Assembly (NCBI RefSeq): GCF_019703515.2
Contig: NC_059385.1
Location: 32,536,501-32,600,500, forward strand
Origin: Myxocyprinus asiaticus
Taxonomy: Eukaryota > Chordata > Actinopteri > Cypriniformes > Catostomidae
Reading direction: 5' to 3'
Length of the DNA stretch: 64,000 nucleotides
The notes beneath the pieces were generated by a model. The model saw only the letters and a program-made list of their open reading frames with translations. It was not told the DNA's origin and searched no databases. Made by a program: the position numbers and the translations under genes. Shown in pieces: positions 48,847 through 60,204 of the stretch. The stretch's first letter is position 1. Each line of letters starts with the position of its first letter.

Positions 48847-51431
48847 CGCACAATAGACTGTCCTGACTGTGTTGGGATGTGGTGAATGCATTAAAGGCCT
48901 GTCAACACACACACGCCTTTGCGGTGGTGTTACCATTTAAACCGGATTCAAGAGTAGACTTACGTTTCCCTTAATCACGCCAGACTGGAAACTATAACTT
49001 TGTTTACATCGCGTATGATTCCTCTGAGCCAGAGCCATGGTTGAATTCCAAAACTTTACAGCAAAAAAAAAAATAGTCTTTAAGAAACAGTTAGTTCTAA
49101 TAAACCGTTATAGTAGGGTTACAGTTGTGCCGATCGCATTTTAATAGCACTCTTTGTTGATTCATTTATTTAGTCTCTGTTGAGCCACGTGTGATGACGA
49201 TGATGGCTGGTCGCATTCCTTTGTTCCCTGTGCTCTGCGCAGAGCCTAACTTCGAGCCTGACTCGATCTGTTTGCAATGTGTTTGTGGAGCTTTAGTAAT
49301 TCACACTTCTCGGGGAACAAATGTTATTTGGGGAAACGTAAGGTTTTGACAGTAGGCAGCTATGGGGGAAATATTTCCAGTGGTTTGAAGGTCATTGCCA
49401 GCCGGTTACCTTCCTATTTTCAGATTTGTCTATTACAACGACATGAACTAATATTCTAGCCTCATCGTACTGCTTCGAAATGTTTTCCATATTTCGATTT
49501 AATAATGAACAAACGATAAAATCCTTTAACTTTTGAAAACGTGGTTTGTTTCATCGCTGAGCATTACCCTCCTCAAACGGTGACATAATGGGGCAGAGCC
49601 CCATTGGAATTTGGAGATGGCGTTTTTAAAGAAACATTTCTACCTGCGTACTATTTAGTTGCAGAGTTTAAAATTTCCTGCTGTTATTTTTAAATAGTAA
49701 TTCATTAAGTGGGAATATTGGGGGGAAAAATCACAGATAAGTGCAGCATATACATGTCAGCAATGCATACTAATACAGTCACTTCCTCCAGCAACTGCAA
49801 AAAGCCTTACTTTGCTTGAATGTAAATGATGCAAGTTTTTTAAAGGAACAGAGCCATCTTTACACAGCTAAGGTGGCACAGAAGCGTATTAGGTGTATTT
49901 ACACAGACTGCTTAATGCTGCTCAGAGCAGGCATAAATGCATTAACATGCTTAAGAAAAGAAGTAATATGGATTTGAAACACCATGGGGGTGGGTCAATT
50001 ATGTCAGAATTTTCACTTTTGGTTAAATTATTCCTTTAAACTGTTCAATCTGTCATCTAAAACAATCCAAAGCGTTTCTCTTGATGGATAAAGGTCTGAA
50101 CTAGGATTCTTTTGTTTTAAAATGTCTCAAAGAAAATAGTTAATTAAACCAACCTACTTCGATCCATGCTTCAAAGCAACGTGAACCCATTTAGGAAAAT
50201 AATGTAGCGCATAAACTAGATTATTATTTGGAAATGATTGTGCGCATTTGGAAACTTTAGCAGAACATTTCTTCACTTGTTGAGCTACTGATTCTCAACA
50301 CCCAGTGAAAGAAATATCCCAGAGACAGCTGTGTTTTGGTTTGAAAAGCACACTGCCCTATGTGCTGTCATGAGAGTAAAGTGGAATCTCTAGGCCAATT
50401 TTAAATTTATAGTAAAACATTATTTTCAAGGATTGATTTAGAAGAAATTTAAGCCACCGCACACTCATGTTAAACCTAGTTATAGTTCACTTCACTACAT
50501 GGGCTTCATTGCAGCAAAATCAGTGCAAACTCTACCACCTTCTCTGCAATGAATTTCCATGATTCTTCTCCAACTTCTCCAATCACTGGTGAATACTGGA
50601 TAAGGATTGTGTTTAAATATATTTGATAAAGATTGCACTTACTTTAAAATAGCAATTTGAAGCCTATGATCTATTTTAGAACAGAGAATAACTAGAAACA
50701 CTAAATTTAAAAGCTTCCCAGCCTATTTCGAGGTTTTCTAAACCATTTACCGTATCATAGTCTTTTACTTAACCTCTGTACTTTGGGATTAGGATAGATG
50801 ATTTATGTCCCTACCTAAGGTAGTTGTTTTAAAGATCTCAAAACAGTCTTGGTCTGTACTCATGTCTCCATCCAAGAAGCAAATTAAATTTATACACTTA
50901 CTATATAGCAAAAACAATATCACAAAAAACAATTTATCACATGAGTCTTATAACTTTTTTTGATGTGCATCTATATTCTGATATAAATGATATAGGAATA
51001 AATTTGGAAAATGTGTTTCCATCGTAGTTTGTGTGCATGTCTCCTTATCGAATAAAAAATGTATCTACTTCAAACAAGCATATGCATTTTGGAGACTTTA
51101 TTTGCATTTTGGTGTTTCCATCCTGTGTTTTTTTTTTTTTTTTTTTTTTATGCAGTTCTCATAAAAAAATAAAAAATTGCATGAAGATACGTGGATGGAA
51201 ACCTAGCAAGACAACAAGTTTTCATGTTGGTAATTGTGCTATCTTGTATGATTATTTTTTTAAGTATGGTTTCTTTTTTATCTCACCAGATCCAGAGGAA
51301 ATTCTTATTCACTGGAATTGTTTTCACAAAGAGGACACACCTTGTATATCACTGAGTTTACGATGAGTTGTTTCCTTGAAACCAGTATCAACTAATGAGC
51401 TTATGCCTTCTTGATAACAACACTTTGTAAT

Positions 51432-52799
51432 ATGCAGGCCATTAAGAAAGAACCCTATGGTGGAGAGGATTCCCTGGTGCTGGCAGTGGCTTTACAAGGG
51501 GCAGACAGTGACCTGATTAACCACAAACTGTCCAACCTGCCCTTTAAGACCAAGTCTACCACCTGTCGTAGAAAACGGGAATTTATCCCAGATGAGAAGA
51601 AAGATAATATATACTGGGAGAGAAGGCGCAAAAACAATGAAGCAGCGAAGCGCTCACGTGAAAAGCGCAGACTCAATGACATGGTGTTGGAGAATAAGCT
51701 CATGGCACTAGGTGAAGAGAATGCATCACTGAAAGCTGAGCTGCTGTCACTGAAACTCAGATTTGGCCTACTGAGCTCAGCTGCATATGCCCAGGAGGTG
51801 CTGAAAATTTCTAATTCAACTGATGAACTCTACCAGGACTTTGTCATGCCAAGTGCCACCAAGGGTTCCTACCTAAGAGAACTGGAGCCGGCACGACTGA
51901 GCAGCAGTTGCATATCAGTGATCAAGCACTCACCTCACAGCTCCATGTCTGATGGTTCCGACTCAAGCACACTGACCCAGGGGAGCCCACTTATAAATAT
52001 TCCCAGAACTCCCGATATCATCAAACAAGAACCCTTGGAAACTGGCAGTTATGAAAAAGACAGGACCAGTTCGTATGAACTGTACAGAAACTACCATAGT
52101 AGCCCTTTCCCTGGAAGCTTCTCCCAGTCATCTCCATTCATGCAACTTACCAGATCATCTAGCAATTCACCACGAATGTCTGATGGCGATGATGGGGCCA
52201 TAAGCAAGTCTTCGGATGGAGAGGATGAACAGCAGGTCCCAAAAGGTCCAGTTCCATATAGGGCTGATGCAAAGAGTGTGATAGTCTCAACCCTCAAAGT
52301 GCCGGATGCCAATGCATCAGCTTTGCCCCACAAATTGAGGATCAAAGCACGGGCCATACAGATCAAAGTGGAGGCTATTGATCCTGACTTCGAATCATCA
52401 GGCAAGTCCTCCTCTCCCATGGACATGTCTGCAAGTGGATTCTACCGAATGGGACAGTATGTTACACCTGAGTACGTTCAGTCATCTCTACGCCCATTGT
52501 CTTTGCAGGTGAACAATGTTCAGGACTGGAACTACCAGCCTAAGGATTGGCAAAAAGATCACCGGGAGACACCAGCTAGCTGCAAGCACCGCCTCTGTCC
52601 GGGCTCACCAGGACCTATGCCTAAAAAACTATTTGTTGACCTTGAAAGCGATTCCTATGCTAACTCTGAGAACTTGTACTTGAAACAAGGCATTGCCGAT
52701 CTGTCAGCAGAAGTGGCCTCCTTGAAAAGACTGATTACAAAGCGGCAGGGGTCTGTAATTGAGTCCACCAAAAGCACTACTGATCTTGACTCAAACTGA
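51432..52799 (+). CDS. nfil3: Nfil3 (E4BP4), D-box-binding bZIP transcriptional repressor
   Basis: A 455-aa intronless coding region. I start at the ATG at 51432 (MQAIKKEP), which aligns with MQTVKKEQ in human NFIL3. The seven codons before it lack an ATG. Residues 46-80 carry RRKREFIPDEKKDNIYW and KNNEAAKRSREKRRL, the basic region. The zipper runs from about 86 to 113 (LENKLMALGEENASLKAEL). Later conserved blocks are SSCISVIKHSP, IIKQEP, SSDGEDEQQVPKGP, ALPHKLRIKARAIQIKVEA (about 296-314, repression domain) and the C-terminal ENLYLKQGIADLSAEVASLK. Length is close to human NFIL3 (462 aa). The protein represses D-box genes opposite to the PAR-bZIP activators and controls immune cell fate. It lies between the short paralogue and auh, matching the human order. 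A poly(A) signal AATAAA is at 53040. Confidence 0.96.
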   Translation: MQAIKKEPYGGEDSLVLAVALQGADSDLINHKLSNLPFKTKSTTCRRKREFIPDEKKDNIYWERRRKNNEAAKRSREKRRLNDMVLENKLMALGEENASLKAELLSLKLRFGLLSSAAYAQEVLKISNSTDELYQDFVMPSATKGSYLRELEPARLSSSCISVIKHSPHSSMSDGSDSSTLTQGSPLINIPRTPDIIKQEPLETGSYEKDRTSSYELYRNYHSSPFPGSFSQSSPFMQLTRSSSNSPRMSDGDDGAISKSSDGEDEQQVPKGPVPYRADAKSVIVSTLKVPDANASALPHKLRIKARAIQIKVEAIDPDFESSGKSSSPMDMSASGFYRMGQYVTPEYVQSSLRPLSLQVNNVQDWNYQPKDWQKDHRETPASCKHRLCPGSPGPMPKKLFVDLESDSYANSENLYLKQGIADLSAEVASLKRLITKRQGSVIESTKSTTDLDSN

Positions 52800-53060
52800 G
52801 TTTCCTCTATTTGCACAATGCCTGTTTTCCACTGTGTTTGCTACTGAACTGTGCAATTGTTATGGAGTCAAAATGCTGCACTTCATTGAGAAGAATGGTG
52901 TTTCCTGTGCACTTACTGTTGTAGTTTGGCGTGTCTTCTTGATGACTCCATTTGTTGCCCAGAAGCCAAAAATTGGGCTACTGTTATTAATGTTCACTTT
53001 TCAGATTTATTGTACATTGAATGTTCTTTTTTTGTTTACAATAAATGTATGTTAGCACTG
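52800..53060 (+). other. nfil3: nfil3 3' UTR (inferred)
   Basis: From the TGA stop to just past AATAAA at 53040-53045. It is short, with T-rich sequence after the signal. Confidence 0.6.
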
Positions 53061-55322
53061 AAATATTCTTGTCTTTTTCCCATCTCACACATGTAGTCAA
53101 GTATATCACAACTTTGTTAGTGCAGCTTCAACATACCATTTACTTTTGAGTATTTGGATGTTTAGTACACACTCTGAGGCCAAGTTAAAAATACATAAAA
53201 GTGACACTTTTTATGTAGTCTAAAGAAGTTTTGTAATAAAAGATCAGTAGGTATACCTCTACAATTCAGTACCTATACAAAATGCAGTTTATGCCAGTGA
53301 ACAAAAAAGTAGTTTGCCCCAAAATAAGAAATTCACTTTTTCCAAATAGTAAAGTTTAAATTAAATTTAAAGTTAAGTTTACACATGAATAGAGTTGTGA
53401 CCTCTGGACAAGTTTCTGACACAGAAAAACCAAAGCCTGTTGCATTTAGTCAACAAAAAAGCCAACACTTCGTTCAGTGCACAAAACTTAATTTGTGCAT
53501 TATTATTAAGTGGAGGAGATATGCATTTCTTGATATAAATAAAAAAATAATAATTTTGTTGACTAAAGAAATATAAAGAACCAGAACACTAGGTTTGTGG
53601 ACAAAATGCATATCTCCACACTGAGCATCTCGTTTCATGCTTAGTCACGAAATGGAATGTACAAAGGCCGTTTCGTTGACCGAAAGAAAACCTCGTTCAC
53701 AGAATGAGTGTTCTGTGAACTAATTGTATTTTGTGACATTCAGGGTGCAGTTTTTTGCTATCCATGAAATGAAAAGTGCATTCACCCTTAAATCCATGAA
53801 ATGAAAGTAATGTGCACGAAATCAGGTTATGGTGAAGTGTTACTGCAATTTGTCATAAAAAATAAATAAAAAATCTGCATTTTGTGTCACATAATCCAGT
53901 CCATGAAATTAGTCATGTTACACATAGTGCCTTACAATATCCTGGTGAATATATAGTATATGGTGTTGTTTCGTGGTGCTGTTAATGCATGGGAATCTTG
54001 TAGCGATTTGATAACCAGCATAAACTCAACTGGGTAGATTCTGTAGAGCAGTGGTTCTCAACTGTGTGTTGCGATGGTCTGTTGCTCTGTTAGGGTTGTG
54101 GACAAAAGGGGAAAAAAACAATGCTACATGCAACTTATAAAATGCTGCTAAACATTTTCAGATAGAGTTAGGATAGCAAAAGAAACAGGCTCATCAACTT
54201 TGAAAAGTTTGGAGAAAATGATTATTGACGTCAAAGGACTGAATCCAATCAAACTTTACAATATTTATAAAGTGCAAATGTATCTGTCACTTGGACAATA
54301 ATACAATACTTAGCACAGTGTTTGTTCCACATGCTACTTCAGCTAATGTTTATGCATTTACAAAACTGTCAATTTTACTTTTCAAACTATCATGTTAATT
54401 TGCATAATATTGGGCCTGTAGAGTTCACAGTAGGATTAATACACTTCATGTTTGATCATAAACACATTTTTGTTACATCTGTATGATAAACTGTTACTGT
54501 TTTTGGTCGTTACTTGATGTAAAATTTGAGTTGTTATGCAAAAGCAGTTGAGAATAGTGTAGAGAACTGGGTTTAAAGTTCACAATATAGAGGTAACGTT
54601 GTTGTTAATTCATTAGTAATGTTGGAAACTAATTTGCCCATATTTAGGAACAATATTAGCTACTTTTACCTGAGGAACTGTAAGCTTAGAATTAGGACGG
54701 TCAGCGAATCATTTGCTCTTTCAAAGTCATAGGAGAAATCCCGCCGCAGAGGGAGCAGTAGGTCACGTGACCTCACAAGACGTCACTCGCAGTTCAGAGT
54801 TAATAATCACAGCCATGCTGATATTTAGAATAACAGTATAACTGCAACTGTGGTATTGCTTTTATACAACCATTTTACAAATTTGTAAATCATTTCTAGT
54901 AACTTAAGTTTCAGACAAAAATTGGCTAGTTAGTTTGTGTAGTTTTTCTCTTCCAATGAAAATAGTTCCAAAAGAAGCCAAATTATTAAGTTTTCTGTTT
55001 GGCAATGCAACAACAAGCTGGTGTGATCGTTTCGGGCCAGTTGATACATTTTTTTTCTTCAGTGCAGTACATTAAAACAGGATTGACAATGTCATTATGG
55101 ACACCTTATTCAGTTTGAATCTGATTATAATGTACATTAATTGCATCTGATGTTTTAGCAGAGGTATAGATGTGAAAAACAGACATAAATAAAATATTTG
55201 CAATATTTGGTCATAATGAGGTTATTTGCATTGGCCGATTAAATGGTTTGCTAATTGGTCATTCCGTCCAGTGTCAGTTCCAAAATCTATCGACAGCCTT
55301 GTAAAAGGTTACTATACATTTA
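53061..55322. other. Gene-free interval between nfil3 and the transposon nest
   Basis: I looked for auh 5' exons here (substrate-binding and GADLKER-type motifs) and saw none. About 54053-54110 starts 'cagtggttctcaact', the typical end of a hAT/Charlie-like repeat. The region 54735-54800 is locally GC-richer, with 'ggtcacgtgacctcac' (an E-box inside a short palindrome) and 'gacgtcac' (CRE-like). It could be a promoter, possibly for auh, but no first exon could be read. Confidence 0.4.
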
Positions 55323-57844
55323 AGGGTGGTTTCACATACAGTGCGTCCGGAAAGTATTCACAGCGCTTCACTTTTTCCACATTTTGTTATGTTACAGCCT
55401 TATTCCAAAATGGATTAAATTCATTATTTTCCTCAAAATTCTACAAACAATACCCCATAATGACAATGTGAAAGAAGTTTGTTTGAAATCTTTGCAAATT
55501 TATTAAAATTAAAAAACGAAAAAAAAAAAACAAACAAACAAAAAAAAACACATGTACATAAGTATTCACAGCCTTTGCTCAATACTTTGTTGAAGCAACT
55601 TTGGCACCAATTACAGCCTCAAGTCTATTTGAGTATGATGCTACAAGCTTGGCACACCTATTTTTGGGCAGTTTCTCCCATTCTTCTTTGCAGGACCTCT
55701 CAAGCTCCATCAGGTTGGATGGGGAGCGTTGGTGCACAGCCATTTTCAGATCTCTCCAGTGATGTTCAATCAGGTTCAAGCCTGGGCTCTGGCAGGGCCA
55801 CTCATGGACATTCACAGAGTTGTCCCGTAGCCACTCCTTTGTTATCTTGGCTGTGTGTTTGGGGTCATTGTCCTGTTGGAAGATGAACCTTCGCCCCAGT
55901 CTGAGGTCCAGAGCGCTCTGGAGCAGGTTTTCATCAAGGATGTCTCTATACATTGCTGCATTCATCTTTCCCTTGATCCTGACTAGTCTCCCAGTTTCTG
56001 CTGCTGAAAAACATCCCCACAGCATGATGCTGCCACCACCATGCTTTGCTGTAGGGATGGTATTGGCCAGGTGATGAGCGGTGCCTGGTTTCCTCCAGAC
56101 ATGACGCTTGCCATTCAGGTCAAAGTGTTCAATTTTTGTTTCTCATGGTCTGAGAGTCCTTCAGGTGCCTTTTGGCAAACTCCAGGCAGGCTGTCATGTG
56201 CCTCTTACTGAGGAGTGGCTTCCGTCTGGCCACTCTACCATACAGGCCTGATTGGTGGAGTGCTGCAAAGATGTTTGTTCTTCTGGAAGGTTCTCCTCTC
56301 TCTACAGAGAAATGCTGGAGCTCTGTCAGAGTGACCATCGGGTTCTTGGTCACCTCCCTGACTAAGGCCCTTCTCCCCCGATCACTCAGTTTGGCCGGGC
56401 GGCCAGCTTTAGGAAGAGTCCTGGTGGTTCCAAACTTCTTCCATTTACAGATGATGGAGGCCACTGTGCTCATTGGGACCTTCAATTCTGCAGAAATTTT
56501 TCTGTACCCTTCCCCAGATCTGTGCCTCGATACAATCCTGTCTCGGAGGTCTACAGACAATTCCTTGGACTTCATGGCTTGGTTTGTGCTCTGACATGCA
56601 CTGTTAACTGTGGGACCTTATATAGACAGGTGTGTGCCTTTCCAAATCATGTCCAATCAACTGAATTTACCACAGGTGGGCTCCAATCAAGTTGTAGAAA
56701 CATCTCAAGGATGATCAGTGGAAACAGGATGCATCTGAGCTCAATTTTGAGTGTCAAGGCAAAGGCTGTGAATACTTCTGTACATGTGATTTTTTTCGTT
56801 TTTTATTTTTAATAAATTTGCAAAGATTTCAAACAAACTTCTTTCATGTTGTCATTATGGGATATTGTTTGTAGAATTTTGAGGAAAATAATGAATTTAA
56901 TCCATTTTGGAATAAGGCTGTAACATAACAAAATGTGGAAAAAGTGAAGCGCTGTGAATACTTTCCAGATGCACTGTATAATACGTTTTAAGTGAACCAA
57001 CCCAGTTCGGTTAAAGTGAACCAGAAAGGGAACCAGCTGCAAATGAGCTCAGTGCTTTTGGTGTTCACAATATAAGTGGACATAAAAGAGAAGCCAGTTT
57101 CTTTTTTGGTCCTCTTCACATTAATGTGGTCTCAGACCCCTTGTTGTTCACACCACAACTCAGTAAGAACTCAGTCCCCATTGCAGCTAGGGCTGTCTTG
57201 ATTATGAAATTTGGCTGACAATAATCTTTCATAAATTATTATGATAAGCAATTGTCATACAAATAGTCATACTTTTTGTCATTACCATTGCGCAAGTAAA
57301 ATGAAAGTGAAACTATAAAAATCCTCACTTGTATTTTTGTGGGAGTTTGGCGGGAACCTCCGTAGACAGTACACCCATCAGAGCACTTTAAAACGGTTCA
57401 TCTTAACACACTGCTCTGCTCTGAATGTGGCTGGTCTGTTCATTTTAGTTGCTCAAATAATAAAACAAGAATGGAATATGAGACACAAAAGCACATCATG
57501 GTAATCATGGTATATCTATATTAATTCCATATGTTGACAGCAAATTGGGAAGTATGTAATGCAGCTATGTATGGCAAGCCACGAGGTACTTATGTCATAA
57601 AATGCAGTGTGGACTGGTACCTCTTAGCTTTCACATCGCACAAATCAGTCAAACCACAAAAGGACCCACAAACTAACCGTAAACCTCCTGAGGTGGTCTG
57701 AGTACGGTTCGCTTTTGGGTCCTTTTAGTGGGGTCTGAGACCACTTGGGTTGAGCAGAGCCAACTCTGCTCTGTTCACATATACACGTTATACCACTTGG
57801 AGAGCGATTGGAGTGCTCAAATGAACTAGGTGTGAAAACGCCCT
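55323..57844. mobile_element. Inverted-repeat DNA element (hAT-like) split by a Tc1
   Basis: The left end AGGGTGGTTTCACA (55323) and right end tgtgaaaacgccct (to 57844) are inverted at 12 of 14 positions. A second internal pair, 'gtggtctcagacccc' at about 57128 and 'ggggtctgagaccac' at about 57731, is perfectly inverted. The Tc1 at 55339-56976 sits 16 bp inside the left end. Without it the host would be about 0.88 kb and non-coding. No target duplication is clear. Confidence 0.6.
55339..56976 (-). mobile_element. Full-length Tc1 transposon, inactive
   Basis: A 1,638-bp element between TA dinucleotides (55337-55338 and 56977-56978) with terminal inverted repeats of roughly 190 bp that are still nearly identical. 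The minus-strand transposase begins at 56575 (MKSKELSVDLRDRIV, then GYRKISAELKVPMSTVASII, helix-turn-helix; GRPAKLSDRGRRALV). It breaks after LKDSQTMRNKN, where about 30 bp holding the WSDE motif (first catalytic Asp) appear deleted. It resumes with MLWGCFSAAETG, FQQDNDPKHTAK (second Asp) and SPGLNLIEHHW, where the usual LNPIEHLW is altered. The ends are complete enough to be moved by another source of transposase, but the protein is dead. Confidence 0.9.
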
Positions 57845-57978
57845 AACTGTTTTCTATATTCTTTTAGTGAATTGAGTAAATACTGTGAAATACTTTTTTA
57901 TTTAAATTCCATTCAATTTGTACAATATATTTATTAAATGTAATGTGTGTATGTATATATGTATGTACTGTGTATATA

Positions 57979-58610
57979 CAGTACACTGGTGGTCAAAAGT
58001 TTGGAATAATGTACAGATTTTGCTGTTTCGGAAGGAAATTGGTACTTTAATTCACCAAAGTGGCATTCAACTGATCACAAAGTATAGTAAGGACATTACT
58101 GATGTAAAAAACAGAACCATCACTATTTGAAAAAAAGTAATTTTTTATCAAATCTAGACAGGCCCCATTCCCAGCAGCCATCACTCCAACACCTTATCTT
58201 TGAGTAATCATGCTAAATTGCTAATTTGGTACTAGAAAATCACTTGCCATTATATCAAACACTGCTGAAAGCTATTTGGTTCATTAAATGAAGCTTAAAT
58301 TTGTCTTTGTGTTTGTTTTTAAGTTGCCACAGTATGCAATAGACTGGCATGTCTTAAGGTCAATATTAGGTCAAAAATGGCAAAAAGGAAACAGCTTTCT
58401 CTAGAGTCTTGTCAGTCAATCATTATTTTGAGGAATGAAGGCTATGCAATGCTTGAAATTGCCAAAACACTGAAGATTTCATACAAAGGTGTACACTACA
58501 GTCTCAGGGGTGCAGGCCTTATGGGAAGAATTGCAAAGAAAAAGCCACTTTTGAAACAGAAAAACAAAAAGAAAAGTGGGCAAAGAAACACAGACATTGG
58601 ACAAGAGTGT
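57979..58610 (+). mobile_element. Tc1-like transposon, 5' half of a second family
   Basis: The end CAGTACACTGGTGGTCAAAA follows a TA at 57977-57978. A forward frame from 58377 reads MAKRKQLSLESCQSIIILRN, then GYAMLEIAKTLKISYKGVHY and KKPLLKQK, the paired-like DNA-binding part of a Tc1 transposase. An internal stretch is already missing between the helix-turn-helix and KKPLLK. The copy stops near 58610. Confidence 0.75.
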
Positions 58611-58790
58611 TATGGATCGAGAGGGTCACGTGACGCCATGCAAGAAGCAGACGTGTGAGTGACGAGCTATGCGCACTTTGCTAATTTTTAATTATTCTCG
58701 TGTTATAATCTGGTGAAATTTGATATACCCAGTTACACATTTGCTCTTTGAGGTAAAACATGGCAAAGAAGTCAAAATCCTCTCAACATA
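58611..58790. other. Segment of unknown origin inside the Tc1 chimera
   Basis: Neither Tc1 family explains this stretch. It contains 'ggtcacgtgacgcc' and, near 58759, ATGGCAAAGAAGTCAAAATC (MAKKSKSSQ), which resembles the start of a LINE ORF1. That assignment is weak. Confidence 0.25.
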
Positions 58791-58984
58791 ATTTAGTAAT
58801 TCAGGGATTACATGAAGAGACAAAAGAAATGAAAACAGACTAAAAAGATAAAAGAAATGTGGCAAGTTCTCCAAGAAGCTTGGAAAATCCTATCTGCCCA
58901 CAACCAAGAAAAACTAAAAACTGTGTCCAGGTGTACCAATTGGTGCTGTTTTGAAGGCAAATGTTGTCACACTAAAGATTGATT

Positions 58985-59015
<31 letters not shown>

Positions 59016-59125
59016 ACTGAACTTTGTATGACGTTAATCGATAAATTAACAATTTATGGCATTATTTTTGAAGACATCCTCCCTATGCAACATTTTTCAC
59101 AAGTGACTAAATCTTTTGGACAGCA
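58791..59125 (+). mobile_element. Tc1-like 3' fragment of a third family
   Basis: Shares 'gggattacatgaagagac', 'ggcaagttctccaagaagct', 'cctatctgcccacaac', 'gtgtccaggtgtaccaat' and 'ggtgctgttttgaaggcaaa' with 62050-62190, plus the terminal 'cattatttttgaagacatcc' region. The transposase remnant is not readable. A poly-T run interrupts it at 58989-59015. Confidence 0.7.
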
Positions 59126-59127
59126 CT

Positions 59128-59141
<14 letters not shown>

Positions 59142-59158
<17 letters not shown>

Positions 59159-59161
59159 GGG
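59142..59161. repeat. 20-base G run beside GT and TA repeats
   Basis: A GT tract leads into 20 consecutive G, then TA-rich sequence to about 59200. It could form a G-quadruplex and is a likely assembly or replication trouble spot. Confidence 0.85.
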
Positions 59162-59475
59162 TGTATACAGTATATACAGTATATATAATATATATATAAA
59201 ATAACCATCTGAAGACAAATGTTTTTGTGAAAAATATATTGTGTCTTAAGACTTTTGAAGTTTGCACAGTGCATCCTTACATATCAGAATTATATCCACC
59301 TACTCTCTGTATAGCCCACTCTGCTATCTAGTTATCAGTATTGGCATTGGCCATTTAAATTTTTTTTTATCTGTCGACCATTAATTAAAAATGTAAGGTA
59401 GCTGAGTGTACAAGAAGTGCACTCTGCAAGTCAATGGTTAAAACATATTTCGCTCTTTTGATTAAATGTTTGTAG

Positions 59476-59568
59476 GTAATCTGCCCATGCCAACAGTTGC
59501 AGCCATTGATCGGGCGGCTCTTGGAGGTGGTCTTGAGATGGCACTTGCCTGTGACATCAGAGCTGCAG
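59476..59568 (+). CDS. auh: auh internal exon: crotonase core with oxyanion-hole glycines
   Basis: A 93-bp exon with acceptor gtttgtag and donor GTAGGA. It reads [20 protein letters not shown], then [10 protein letters not shown], aligning with [30 protein letters not shown] of human AUH. AUH is the mitochondrial 3-methylglutaconyl-CoA hydratase of leucine breakdown and also binds AU-rich [10 protein letters not shown] carries the conserved glycines that form the oxyanion hole. One odd point: the usual IDG is IDR here, a GGG-to-CGG type change. Its position downstream of nfil3 on the same strand agrees with the human ROR2-NFIL3-AUH order. It may be part of a working gene or a decaying one; earlier exons were not found in the window. 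Confidence 0.85.
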
Positions 59569-59758
59569 GTAGGACATGTGATGGTTTGGTATTTTTATGT
59601 AGCTCAATTTTTTTTAAACTTTTAATTAAGTTAAAATTTTAATTTTTAATTGAAGTATATTTATTTATTTTGATTTATTTATTATTATTTCATAAAAAAA
59701 AAAAAGTTTGGTATTTTTAGGGTGAACTCGTGTCTTTATGAATGAAAAAATATTTTTG

Positions 59759-60202
59759 GGGGGCCTGGGTAGCTCAGCGAGTATTGACACTGACTACCAC
59801 CCCTGGAGTCGCGAGTTCGAATCCAGGGCGTGCTGAGTGACTCCAGCCAGGCCTCCTAAGCAACCAAATTGGCCCGGTTGCTAGGGAGGGTAGAGTCACA
59901 TGGGGTAACCTCCTCGTGGTCACGATTAGTGGTTCTTGCTCTCAATGGGGTGCGTGGTAAGTTGTGCGTGGATCGCGGAGAGTAGCATGAGCCTCCACAT
60001 GCTGAGTCTCCGTGGTGCCATGCACAATGAGCCACATGATAAGATGCACGGATTGACTGTCTCAGAAGCAGAGGCAACTGAGACTTGTCCTCCTCCACCC
60101 GGATTGAGGTGAGGAACTGCACAACCACGAGTGGGAAAACAAGTAATGGGAATTAGGCATTCCAAATTGGGAGAAAAGGGGATAAAAAAAATTAAATAAA
60201 AA
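59759..60202 (+). mobile_element. tRNA-derived SINE
   Basis: The head (about 59762-59835) is tRNA-like. An A-box-type TAGCTCAGCGAG is followed, at tRNA spacing, by a B-box GAGTTCGAATCC, giving an internal RNA polymerase III promoter. The roughly 350-bp body ends in 'ccaaattgggagaaaagggg' and an A-rich tail with variable T. It is not a real tRNA gene because the anticodon arm and acceptor stem do not pair. A clear target duplication was not found. The right edge abuts the LTR-like repeat, so the SINE may have inserted into that repeat. Confidence 0.8.
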
Positions 60203-60204
60203 GA

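Larger units (their letters stand above)
46896..51431. other. Intergenic region and probable 5' flank of nfil3
   Basis: No coding sequence is supported. A T run lies at 47287-47309. CCAAT-type boxes (attggct) occur near 47965 and 47996. Perfect E-boxes CACGTG lie at 48841-48846 and 49188-49193. A repeat-like stretch at about 50875-51215, ending 'cgtggatggaaacctag', is related to 26880-27015. About 49990-50040 is a half-copy of the 'tagttcaccc' MITE family. Confidence 0.5.

Noticed and set aside
59762..59835. A tRNA gene
   Set aside because: A-box and B-box are present, but the acceptor and anticodon stems do not pair and a 350-bp SINE body with an A-rich tail follows.
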